The notes below the pieces were generated by a model. It saw only the letters and a program-made list of their open reading frames with translations. It ran no database searches and was not told the DNA's origin. A stretch of DNA of 36,537 nt from Neocallimastix lanati (nom. inval.) (taxonomy: Eukaryota; Neocallimastigomycota; Neocallimastigomycetes; Neocallimastigales; Neocallimastigaceae), in contig JACVTC010000170.1 of the NCBI GenBank assembly GCA_016946835.1, positions 302,501 to 339,037 on the forward strand, given 5' to 3'. Below are positions 23,345-33,826 of the stretch, piece after piece; positions within the stretch are counted from its first letter, which is position 1; every line of letters begins with the position of its first letter. The position numbers were made by a program, and so were the translations under genes.

Positions 23345-23470
23345 TTTGAAATTCACATGGCCAATTGAACATTTATGTTCAAGTGAATTTCAAATACTTC
23401 TTGAGTACTCTTTTGAATAAACTAATATCAAAAATATTAGTATTCTTGAATTCGCCTGGAATGCGAATTC
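23345..23470 (+). other. Three inverted repeats in the 3' non-coding part of element 2
   Basis: First, TTTGAAATTCAC (23345-23356) pairs with 23383-23394, enclosing a second stem TTGAACAT/ATGTTCAA (23365-23372, 23375-23382). Second, ACTAATAT (23421-23428) pairs with 23434-23441. Third, GAATTCGC (23448-23455) pairs with GCGAATTC (23463-23470). All pairings are perfect. They lie between the A50 run and the polypurine tract, and could serve RNA packaging, export or stability. The role is unknown. Confidence 0.85.
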
Positions 23471-23472
23471 TT

Positions 23473-23480
23473 GGAGAGAG
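23473..23480 (+). promoter_or_regulatory. Polypurine tract of element 2
   Basis: GGAGAGAG ends three bases before the TG of the 3' LTR. This is the expected position of the plus-strand DNA primer in LTR retrotransposons. Confidence 0.8.
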
Positions 23481-23483
23481 CGT

Positions 23484-24134
23484 TGTCAAGGATTTGATAC
23501 AAATTAATTTATATTTAATACTACAAAAATAACAATTTAATTATAAATATAATTTGTACTCCTTAAATCCTTGTACCGTTCATAACCAAATTAATATTGT
23601 ATTACATATTAATTAATATTATCCCTTTTATACATTATTGAACCCCTAATATATTAATTGATTAATATTGTATTACATATTAATTAACATTATCCCTTTT
23701 TATATTAATTAATATAGTTGAATATTATTTATAAAAATTGTTTTTTATTAATTATATTATTTTATATATTTTTATTATCTTATATTATATATGTATTATT
23801 CTATTACTTTATATATTAAAATTATATTTTATATTGTTATCTTTAAATTAGTATTTATTAAAATATATTATTAAATATTTTATATTGTTTTTCAAAATAT
23901 AAAAGAACTAAAAAATATTCTTTTTTAAATCTTTGTAAGATTATTATTTACAAATAATCTGATAACTTTATAATAAAACATATTAAATAAAAATATAGTT
24001 AATTAAAAGTTTAATAATAAAATAATATTTTATATTTGAATAAATCAATTTAAAAAAATAAAATAATATCAAAAGGTTATTAGATTAAAGGCTTCCAACC
24101 AAGTTTACCCTTTAATCTAAGTACCAACTTAACA
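23484..24134 (+). repeat. 3' LTR of element 2
   Basis: 651 bp, by eye identical to 17774-18424. It is followed by AGAAG (24135-24139), matching the duplication before the 5' LTR. Confidence 0.95.
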
Positions 24135-24139
24135 AGAAG

Positions 24140-24739
24140 ATTGATAAAATAAACTATATAATATTGATAAGGATTTAATAATAATAAAATATAGTGTAAT
24201 GAAACCTATTAGTCTAGTGGTTAATAGTTGGAGCTCAGTACATGATGTCACTGGTTCGACTCCATCTATTACACCTTTTGTTTATTGAAAATATTATTTT
24301 GTTAAATTTTATTATAAATTATTTTACCAATCAAATTATTAGGTTTGATTTTATTTTGATATAAAAACATGTAGTTTAAAATTAGTTTAATAATTTCGAG
24401 GTTTCATTAACATTAAACATTAAATAAATAAATAAATAAATAAATATCTTGATAAAATAAATGATTTGTTAAATAATATTTTAATATTTAAAGTGTTTTT
24501 CAATATTTTACATTTATTTGTTTATTTAAGTTAATACACCAACCTGGTGATTAACCTAATTCGTTACATATAGATAAGAATAATAAAGGTAGCATAGATA
24601 AGGAATTAATATTAAATATACTTTTTTAAATAGTATAATTTAATTTGTACTAATTAGGAATATAGATTAATTTATTAGAATATGGAAAGTTCCAAAAGAA
24701 TAAAGAATCAAATAATTTATTTAAGGGTTAAATGAATCA
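24140..24739. other. Flank of element 2 containing a tRNA-like unit
   Basis: This is the original right flank of the AGAAG target site. It contains the tRNA-like unit at 24195-24273, a short (AAAT)n run near 24423, and otherwise AT-rich DNA. It ends in AATCA (24735-24739), the left target duplication of the next solo LTR. Confidence 0.6.
24195..24273 (+). pseudogene. tRNA-like Pol III unit (degenerate tRNA or SINE head)
   Basis: An A box TAGTCTAGTGG (24210-24220) and a B box GTTCGACTC (24254-24262) are present; 30 bases separate AGTGGTTA and GTTCG, the same as in real Asp/Glu-type tRNAs. TGTAATG (24195-24201) pairs over seven positions (one G-T) with TATTACA (24267-24273), like an acceptor stem, and TTTT follows. 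The part before the A box is about 7 nt too long and I cannot fold a proper anticodon arm. A tRNA pseudogene or tRNA-derived SINE is more likely than a working tRNA. Confidence 0.55.
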
Positions 24740-25395
24740 TGTTAAAGTTTTGTGTTAATTTGGTCTTAACGATTAGGTCAAGATGCCAAATTATAGTAAT
24801 TAATTAATAACTTAATTTTACTCTTATTTAAAACATATTGTTATTAGTAAATTTTATAATTAAGTTTTTATTTAAAATATAAATTTTATTTAATCTTAAT
24901 AATATTTTATTACATTATTATTTTATATAATTATTATAATTATTACTATAATTTAAATTACGATAATCTTACAAAGGATTAATCAAAAAATTTAAACATG
25001 TATTTATATAAAATAATTAATTATTAAAATATTAATTATTGATATGAATATGTAATAGTATTAATATAAGTTTGATATTGATAATATAAAATAAGATAAT
25101 AATATAAATATTTAATATAAATAAAATATAAGAATCTAATATGGCTAAATATTATATTTTATAATTAAAATATAATATGTAGAAATTAATTTAATATGAC
25201 AATCACGTGTTTACATTATTTAATATATATAATTTCAATATGTTAATAATATTTAGTCAATTAGTTGGCCTAGACTATTTCCTAAATATTTTAATAATAA
25301 TTATTATATTATTAATTATTAATGTTGAAATTCAAATAACTGAATTATTGAAATTGAAATTGAAATTGAATTGAAATTCAGTTATTATCTTAACA
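24740..25395 (-). repeat. Solo LTR, family B, flanked by AATCA
   Basis: Reverse-complement copy of 10756-11421. On the plus strand it starts TGTTAAAGTTTTG and ends ATCTTAACA, with AATCA at 24735-24739 and 25396-25400. Orientation comes from the TATA/R module as for the other copy. Confidence 0.9.
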
Positions 25396-25449
25396 AATCA
25401 TTTAAGATGCATAACCAAAAGAACATTATTTGGGCATTCTTTATCATAA

Positions 25450-26185
25450 TGTAAGAATCTATAATTATTTTTAACAAAATAATTATATTTTCTTAGTTAG
25501 GTTATAATTAATATAACTTTTATTTAACTCATATTTCATTTATACACTTAATTATAATTAATAATTTATTTAATTATATATTAAAATTTTATTTAGTTTA
25601 ATATTAAAAATTTACTTAATTAAGTAATTTTTATACATTTAAAATAATATTAAATTTATTTAATTATTCACTTAATTATTAAATTTATTAGTTTTAGTTT
25701 TCTCTCACTTATTAAATCATAAACTAAAACACTATTCTGTATTTTATCATGTATTCTGTATTCTATCATGTATTCTGTATTGTATTAATCATGTATTTTA
25801 TTATTAATGTATTGTTTTATATTTTTTATGTAAAGTTCTATAAAATAGAACTAAATAGATTAAATTTTAAATTTTATGATTGAAATAATTTTCATTATTT
25901 TATTCTTTTATTTTCGATCATTATATTAGATTAAGTAATCGGTTAATTAAGGTTTTTCCAATTACTTCTTAAAAGTAATCGGTTTTACTTAATTAACGCG
26001 ATGATCGATATGGATAGAATATCGATCAAAAAACTTATCTAGGTTTTTCTTCTAGTCTTTTCCTAGATAAGAGATTTGTTAAGATTAGAACCCCTTTTGA
26101 TTTTAACCTTATTTTGACAAAAAAGTATAAATAAGGCTCTTAAGTTCTCTTTGAGAAATCAAGAGTTATTATTATAACAATTATA

Positions 26186-26227
<42 letters not shown>

Positions 26228-26468
26228 GTTTAACATTTAAAGTTTCTAATAATTAATAAATCAAATTATTTTAATAAAACAAATTTTATAATTAAAACTT
26301 TTCTTTATCAATTTTAGTGTTTCGTCTATTATAATTCTTTATAATAAACTCAATAATTAGAAAGAACCATAGGTAAGTATGATTCTTTTCTAAACCTTTA
26401 ATATTAGCAGTTAGAGCTAATATTAATGATTAATAATTTAATTATAATTTTATAATTAAATTATTATA
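25450..26468 (+). repeat. LTR family E, copy 2
   Basis: Starts TGTAAGAATC directly after CATAA (25445-25449). It contains about three minisatellite units, the U3 hairpins, TATAAATA at 26126-26133 and AAGAGTTATTATTATAA from 26161, 35 nt after the TATA start. It ends TTATTATA followed by CATAA (26469-26473); the final CA has probably mutated to TA. An (AAT)n run expands its R/U5 near 26190. Confidence 0.8.
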
Positions 26469-26473
26469 CATAA

Positions 26474-27430
26474 TGTAATAATTTAATTATAAAATTAATT
26501 ATAATTAAATTATTAACTACAACTTAATAATAATTAAATAATAATTATTATTAAATTGAGAAAGCAAAAGGGATAAATATACTTATCTTTTATAAGAAAG
26601 AGTTTATTATAACTAATTATAATAAACTAATAACACAGAATTGTCAAGAGAAAGGATTATTTTATTTTGTTTTATTTTTAAATTTGTTTTATTAAGACTT
26701 ATATTATTAAAATAGAAATATAAAATATTTAATGTTATTACTATATTATAATTGTTATAATAATAACTCTTGATTTCTCAAAGAGAATTCAAGAGCCTTA
26801 TTTATACTTTTTTGAAAAATAAGGTTAAATTAAAAAATGTTTTCTAATCTTAACAAATCTCTTATCTAGGAAAAGATTAGAGAGAAAAACCTAGATAAGA
26901 TTTTTGATCGATATTCTATCCATATCGATCATCGTATCAATTAGGTAAAACCAATTACTTTTAAGAAGTAATTGGGAAAAACCCTAATTAACCGATTCGC
27001 TAATCTAATGTAATTGATCGAAAATAAAAGAACAAAATAATAAAAAATATTTCGATCATAAAATTATAAATTTACAAATAAGGAAAATAACATAATGATA
27101 TTAATAAACAAAATACAGAATACATTATTAAAATACATATTAGAATACATAATATATTTGTTTACAATTTAATTAAATAAATAAACTAAGACTAATAAAT
27201 TTAATAATTAAATGTATAATTAAATAAACTATAATTATTTATTAATGTATAAATAATAATTAATTAAATAAATTTTGTTGTATTAAATTAATGAATATTT
27301 AATATGGAGTTAAATAAATTATAAATAATATTTAAATGAATAAATATTATATAATTAAATAAAGTTATAATTATAACTTTAACTAAGAAAATATAATTAT
27401 TTTATTTAAAAATAATTATAAATTCTTACA
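26474..27430 (-). repeat. LTR family E, copy 3 (inverted)
   Basis: Reverse-complement relative of copy 2. On the plus strand it begins TGTAATAATT and ends ATTCTTACA. CATAA lies on both sides (26469-26473 and 27431-27435). The order of the U3 hairpins, TATA box and AAGAGTTATTATT module is the mirror image of copy 2. Confidence 0.8.
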
Positions 27431-27435
27431 CATAA

Positions 27436-28200
27436 TGTAAAGAATTAAATTTAAACTTAATTAAATTTAACCCTTTTCTACAATTAATACTAATAATTAA
27501 TATTAATCGAGGAATAAAACAAAAATAAAATACTTAACACACAAAATAGATGGAGGAGTTTATTATAAGAGATTTAATTATGCCAATATTTCATAAAATT
27601 TTTATTTTTATTAAAATATTTTTTATTAAAAAATAATTTTTATTAAGATTTTATTATTTCTAAAATAATTAAAAATTTATTTTGTTTATTATTATAATTA
27701 TATTCTTATAATAATAACACTTGATTTTCAAAATAAAGAAAATCAAGAATTATTTATATTAAAGTTCCAAATCTTAATGAATAACTTTTTAGGAAAAGAT
27801 TTGGGAGAAAAACCTAAAAGTTTAATGATCAATTATTAATAAAATTGATCATATGTTAATTGAATAAAAAACCGATATTTTCCAATCGGAAAACTTCAAT
27901 TAACATTTGTTTTATTTAAACAATGTCAATTATACATGACATTGTTTTATTTTAATTAATTTTTTAAATATTAATTATTCTTTTTCATTTGATTTGTTAC
28001 ATTATGATTTTTAATATAATTTTTTAATTATTTCTAAATTATAATTCTATAATTTATATTAGATTTGTTTAAAATTATATTAATGTAACAATTATTTAAA
28101 TTAAAACTTAACATTTAATTATCAAATGAATTTTAACAAATATAAAAAATATTAATGTTTAATTATTTTAATATTATTAATACAATGATAAAGAATAATA
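27436..28200 (-). repeat. LTR family D-like, diverged copy (right end unclear)
   Basis: Starts TGTAAAGAATTA after CATAA. Similarity to 13342-14182 is clear in the U5 hairpin, the inverted AAGTGTTATTATTATAAG block and the AAAGATTTGGGAG/AAAACCT segment, with many changes and indels. No TTACA-CATAA right end is seen, so about 28200 is only an estimate. Confidence 0.6.
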
Positions 28201-29289
28201 ATTTTACAATATTAATTTTAAATTATTAATAATAATTTTATATTAAAAATATTTTATAATAAAGTTAATAGATTTTATTAAATAATTATTATTTTATTTA
28301 ATAAAGATTAATAATTATTTTTATTTTAATAAAAATTAATTATTATTGTAAATAAAATACTTATTAAGTCTAGGTTTGTGGCTATTCTATACACTAACTT
28401 TACTACACAAATAACACTATATCCTAAACCTCTATTAATTAATTAATTATTTTTTTTTTTTTTTTAATTTCTTTTATTTATTTACCTTATTTATTAACTA
28501 ATTTTCAACAACCACTTAACTGGGTAACGCAGGGTCCTTTCCGGAGTTCCCACTAGCAGTTAAGGTTTTACAAACTATAATAAAATTGTTTTATAAGAAA
28601 ATAACTATTCTAATAATAGTTACGAAACTAATAATGATTTTAAATTTACCTATTACTATACGATTTTCCAACTATCGTTCAATAGTTTGAAAAATTAACT
28701 CTTTTATACTTTTTCAAAATAAAGTTTTAAATCAAAATAAATTTTAATAAATTACATAAAAATATTATTTTATATTTTCAATTACATTATATAATAAATT
28801 ACATGAAATGTTATGAATTATTTTAATATAAATCCTATTTAAAACTACCTAATTTTTCTAAAATTTTCTATGAAGAAAATTTAGAGTTTAATTCATTAAT
28901 TATATGATTAAATATATTCTATCCATATATTTAATTTAAATTTTGCCAAGTTGTGAAAACCAATTTACTAAACCACAACTTGCTATTTCTATTTTTAGAA
29001 TTTCTATAATTTAAAAGACAAGTAAACAAAACGGCAAGTTTTTGTAACAAACGGAAAAGGCAATATTCCTTTAATTATTTTAATTTAACTAATTAATGAC
29101 TAATTATTTTTTAATTTATGAAGTTTCGTGATTCAAACTGAGTAATTGTTACGTAAATTCTCCAAAATAATATATGTCATTTAATTTTTGAGAAAATTAT
29201 TTAAATTAATAATTTGGAATACATTTAAATTTATTTTAAAAATATGGAAAACATTTTTATCCACAATAATTTACATTACATTACATTTA
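28200..29289. other. AT-rich non-coding DNA with one GC-rich hairpin
   Basis: There is no open frame of note. The only distinctive part is the structured island at 28515-28564. The stretch ends with ATTTA (29285-29289), the target duplication of the family C LTR. Confidence 0.5.
28515..28564. other. GC-rich inverted repeat in AT-rich surroundings
   Basis: CTTAACTG (28515-28522) pairs perfectly with CAGTTAAG (28557-28564). Inside, GGG-AAC and GTTCCC can pair as well, around a GC-rich centre containing GCAGGGTCC. The composition contrasts sharply with its neighbours. It could be a small structured RNA, a terminator or an LTR end; I do not recognise it. Confidence 0.5.
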
Positions 29290-30003
29290 TGTTGAAATTA
29301 TAACTGAATTGAAATCTCAATTTCAGTTATTTACATTTCAATTAATTAAAAATATTATTTATTTATTTATAAATAATATATATATTTAAATAATTAGTAA
29401 TTAATATAAATTCTTGTTTAATATTTAAAGGGTTATCTTAGGCCTAATAATCCTGAGAATATTAATAACTAAGGTTTATATTAATAATTAATTTCAATGA
29501 TACATTTGACGTCACGTGTATTTTATTTATATTATGTTTTTATATATGTTTACAACATATCTATATTAAATTCAATTAATCAAATTAATTATATAATTAA
29601 ATTTTATCCTTATTTTTATTATTATTTATATTACTACATTATTACTATCTTATATAATTAAATATTCTTATTATGTAACTTACAAAGTATAAAAGAAAGA
29701 TGTAAAAAATCTATCTTTTATGTTCTTTGTAAGGTTATTGTAAAATTACCTTAATAGTAATATATTATAGATATTTTATTATTAAATAAAATAAATAAAT
29801 TTAAAATCAAATTAATTTGATAATTCTAATTATCAAAGTTTATTATAAATAAATTTTTATTAAACTAAACATTTAAATATTTATTATTATTATATATCTA
29901 TATAGTATATTACTATATAGACATATCGACTTAGTGAATATTTTTTAATAGAACATATTATTTTATTTAAATTTAAACTATAAATTATATCAAAATCTTA
30001 ACA
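29290..30003 (+). repeat. Solo LTR, family C, flanked by ATTTA
   Basis: Starts TGTTGAAATTATAACTG and ends ATCTTAACA. ATTTA is present at 29285-29289 and 30004-30008. TATAAAAG at 29688-29695 is followed 41 nt later by GTAAGGTTATTG (29729). The inverted copy is at 17033-17768. Confidence 0.9.
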
Positions 30004-30057
30004 ATTTAAATACGTATTCAAATTATTAAATATTTTACAATTATTCTTTACACATAA

Positions 30058-30895
30058 TGTAAAGAATTATAATTATTTTTCAAAATAATTATTATTCTTT
30101 ATTAAAAAATTAATATTTAAAGTTTATTATTTTATAAAATTTTATGAATAATTTTTTTAATTATGTCATATAGTAATTATTAATTAATGTTATTGTTTAA
30201 AATTTATTTACATTAAATTAAATTATCAATAATTAATATATTAAATTATAATAATGAATTATTGTATTAAAATAATGATAAATTCTATTTAATTAAGAAA
30301 ATTAAATTGTATTAAAATGATAATTCTATTTAATCAAGAAATAATTAAATAATATTATTTCTTGGACTTTTAATTAAGAAAATTAAAGAATTAATTATTT
30401 AATTATACTTGTGATTAAATATTAATAAAATTAATATATAATTAGTTAATAAGTTTTCTCCCTTATTCGGGTTTTCTTATTAACTAAAGATTGATGTAAT
30501 TAAACACCAATCGAGATCTATCTAGTTTTTTCTTCTAATCTTTTTCTAGATAGAGATAATTTTCCAAGATTAGAAATCAAATTAATATAAATAGGACTCT
30601 TGATTCTTCTAAAATAATCAAGAGTTATTATTATAAGAAATTATAATAATTAACACAAATATTTTAAAATTACTTTTAATAAAAAATTTATTATAATAAA
30701 ATAATTTCTAAAATACTCTTAACCTACTTTTAGTGTTGTTTATTATAATCTTATAATAAACTCTAAGTTTTTAAATTTCGTTTCAATTTTTATATTATAT
30801 TTTTTAATTTTATCTCAATTAATAATAATTTTTTATCATTAATTGTAGAAGAATTAATTATTAATATAATTAAATATTTTTAATTAATTCTTTAC
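30058..30895 (+). repeat. 5' LTR of element 3 (family D)
   Basis: Begins TGTAAAGAATTA and ends TAATTCTTTACA, an 11-12 bp terminal inverted pair. U3 contains GTTAATAAG...CTTATTAAC and other hairpins. TATAAATA is at 30586-30593. ACTCTTGATT and AATCAAGAGT form a hairpin across the predicted RNA start. GTTTATTATAA/TTATAATAAAC (30738-30748, 30751-30761) forms a U5 hairpin. Confidence 0.9.
30586..30632 (+). promoter_or_regulatory. Core promoter and predicted RNA start of element 3
   Basis: TATAAATA at 30586 is followed 34 nt later by AAGAGTTATTATT (30620-30632), which is exactly complementary to 30895-30907. The start is predicted by analogy with element 2 and Tf1. Confidence 0.6.
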
Positions 30896-30907
30896 AATAA
30901 TAACTCT
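30895..30907 (+). promoter_or_regulatory. Self-complementary primer-binding site of element 3
   Basis: AATAATAACTCTT, counting the last LTR base, is the exact reverse complement of AAGAGTTATTATT at 30620-30632. The same AAGAGTTATTATT block is present in the family E LTRs. Confidence 0.75.
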
Positions 30908-30922
30908 TCTAAATAATACAAC

Positions 30923-33803
30923 TTGCGGCATTTCTCATTGTCCCTCTGCAAAAGGCAACAAATTATATATCATTCTCCTGATGTGACTGCTCCTATGATA
31001 GAACAACCTCCAGAAGATACTATTATTCCTTCATCAATATCAGAGGATGAACTTTATGAATTTGATATCTGTGCGGCTATGGCTACTTCTACTAAAAAGG
31101 AACATGATAAATATGATTCTATTATAAATAAATTCTATCGTGGTCTTTCAAAAATCTTTGAAAAGCGGGAAGCTGATAGACTTCCACCCCATAGGATGTA
31201 CGATATTTCCATTGATTTGATTCCAGGAAGCCAACTTTATTTCGGACCCATTTACTCCTTAACTGTTACCGAACTTAAGGCTCTTAAAGAATATATTGAG
31301 GAGAATATACGGAAAGGATTTATAAGAAAGTCAAAATCTCCAGCAGGAGCACCAATTTTTTTTGTCAAAAAACATGATGGTACACTTCGGCTATGTGTGG
31401 ACTACCGCCGTTTAAATGCCATTACCATTCGCAACAGTTACCCGTTGCCAAGAATTAATGATCTAATTGAAGTATTTAAAAATTGTAAAATCTTCACGCG
31501 CCTTGACCTAAGATCTGCCTATAATCTTGTACGCGTCAAGGAAGGTCATGAATACCTTACTGCCTTTAGGACCCCCATAGGACATTTTGAGTACCTCGTA
31601 ATGCCCTTCGGCCTTAGGAACGCACCAAGTGTATTTCAAAGATTCATACAAGACGTACTTGGAGACGTTATTGGTTCATTCGTTCAAGTCTATTTGGACG
31701 ATATTATAATATATTCAAAAGATGAAGAAACTCATGTTAAGCATGTACGTACTGTTCTTACTCTTCTTATTGAAAATGGACTTTATGTGAAAAAAGAAAA
31801 ATGTGATTTTCATGTAACTCAGACTACTTTTCTTGGATTTACGATATCAACAAATGGTCTTACTATGGATAAAGACAAAGTTAAGTCCGTCGTTGAGTGG
31901 CCAACTCCAAAAAATCTACAAGAACTACAAAGCTTTTTAGGATTATGTAATTTCTACAGAAGATTCATCAAAAACTTTGCCGAAACTATGGAACAACTTC
32001 GTAAACTTTTAAAGAAAAACACTAAATTCGTTTGGGATAATTTAGCTGAGGAATCTTTTAATAACCTTAAAAAATCTTTTCTATCAAATGAAATTCTTAT
32101 TTTTCCGGATCACGAAAAGGAATTTATAGTGGAAACGGATGCTAGTAATTTTGCTGTCGGATGTGTTTTGTCACAAGTCAGTAGTCATGATAATCTTCTC
32201 CATCCAGTTGCGTTTTACACTCGCTCTCTTAGCAATGCCGAAATCAATTACACAATATGACAAGGAACTCCTGGCAATTATCACTGCATTTGATGTATGG
32301 CGACACCACTTGGAAGGAGCAAAATATCCCGTTCAAGTAATAACCGACCATAAAAACTTATTATATTTGAAGAAACCGCAACACCTGAATCAACGGCAAA
32401 TTCGCTGGAGTCTTTTTCTGTCAAAATTTGACTACCGAATTGCCTATAGACCTGGTATTCGAAGTGGCAAATCGGATTCACTGTCAAGAAGGCCGGATTA
32501 TCAAAAGGATTCCGTAAAATTAACTAATACAACCAATAACTTAAATGCAATTTGTTGTTCAACAATTAATAATATTAACAACCTTATTGAATATCAAAAA
32601 GCTGATGAATTTTGCAAAAATACACTTAAAAAACTTAAAGAAAATTCGAACAATATCAAAAGTTCACTTTTTAGTCTCATTCAAGGCGTTCTTCATTTCC
32701 AAGGTCGAATAATAGTTCCATCCCCGCTCAGAGCAAAACTTCTCAAATCTTTTCATGATAATCCTATTCATGGACATCAAGGTATCCACAAAACAGTAGA
32801 GAAATTAAAACGATACTACTGGTGGCCGACCTTAAGAAAAGATGTAGAAAATTATATACTCTCTTGTGACGTTTGTGGTAGATGTAAGACTCGGAGACAC
32901 AAACCTTATGGTAAACTCCAGCCGCTCCCAATTCCAAATAAACCATGGGAAATTATATGAGTCGACTTTATAGTCTACTTACCCAGTTCGCAAGATTGTA
33001 CTTGTATTATGGTAATTTCTGACCATCTTACAAAAATGGTACACCTTATACCTTGCTCTGATGTCCCTTCTGCGGATCTTACAGCTAAACTTTTGCTTTT
33101 CAATGTGTTTAAATATCATGGATTTCCAAAGTTCATAATCTCCGACCATGGCTCCCAATTCTCTTCAGAATTCTGGACCTCTTTGTGCTCAGCATTACAT
33201 ATTCAACCGAATCTAGCTACTGCTCACCACCAGCAATCAAACGGACAGATAGAAAGAGCAAATGCTGTTGTGGAACAATACCTTCGTTGTTATTGCAGTA
33301 CCGCACAAAGTGAATGGTGTTACATTTTACCTTTATGTGAATTTGCTTACAATAACTCACTTCATCAATCTATTGGTGTGTCTCCTTTTTATGCTAATTA
33401 TGGATTCCACCCCAACTGTATTATAGACTCTCCACCAATTCTTCTTAAAGACAATGCTTCAGTATTGACAAGAGACTGGTCTGCCCACTTCCAGTCACTA
33501 CAAAAACATCTCCTTAAAGCCAAAGAAGATTTCAAAAAGTATAGTGACAATAAAAAATCATCTGGTCCAAACTTTGAAGTTAATGATATGGTATGGCTTA
33601 AAAGACACTACTTCACAAATGAACCGGCGAAAAAGCTAGCTTCTCAATATTTAGGTCCTTTTAGAATCATAGATAAATTAAAAAGATCAAATTATCGCTT
33701 AGAACTTCCCAGCAATCTCCATCTCCATCCAACATTTCATATATCTCAATTAGAGCCATATACCAAAAGAAATGCTGAACTTAAGGAATCCTTTAATGAA
33801 TAA
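30923..33803 (+). pseudogene. Element 3 pol: RT, RNase H, integrase (broken; gag and protease absent)
   Basis: The open frame starts without an ATG (codon TTG); the first in-frame ATG is near 30994. RT is entered through READRLPPHR and has the catalytic YLDD. A one-base frameshift at about 32257 (TGA at 32258-32260) splits RNase H between NAEINYTI and DKELLAI. An in-frame TGA (32958-32960) lies just before the first catalytic Asp of integrase. The integrase keeps its H/H-C-x2-C region and a D-x59-D-x35-E triad, with SDHGSQF at the second Asp, then a GPF module and HISQLEPY. No chromodomain follows; the frame ends at 33801-33803, close to the polypurine tract. The 5' side joins the primer site within about 90 bases, so an internal deletion removed gag and protease. 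Confidence 0.9.
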
Positions 33804-33826
33804 GACACATAATCTAAGAGAGGCAA

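Larger units (their letters stand above)
17774..24134 (+). mobile_element. Element 2: complete Ty3/gypsy chromovirus-type retrotransposon
   Basis: It is a full element of 6361 bp. LTRs of 651 bp (17774-18424, 23484-24134) appear identical base for base, and AGAAG flanks both ends (17769-17773, 24135-24139). Inside are a self-primer site at the LTR edge, gag, a -1 frameshift signal, an uninterrupted pol with protease, RT, RNase H, integrase and a chromodomain, three hairpins, and a polypurine tract GGAGAGAG just before the 3' LTR. Identical LTRs and open frames indicate a recent insertion that may still be competent. Confidence 0.95.

Noticed and set aside
22905-23420. Overlapping alternative-frame open stretches within pol of elements 2 and 3 and within gag of element 1.
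   Set aside because: They have no domain signature, are low-complexity and are shadows of the recognised gag and pol frames.
24195-24273. A functional tRNA gene.
   Set aside because: Only the A box, B box, their spacing and an acceptor-like stem fit; the 5' part is too long and no anticodon arm forms.
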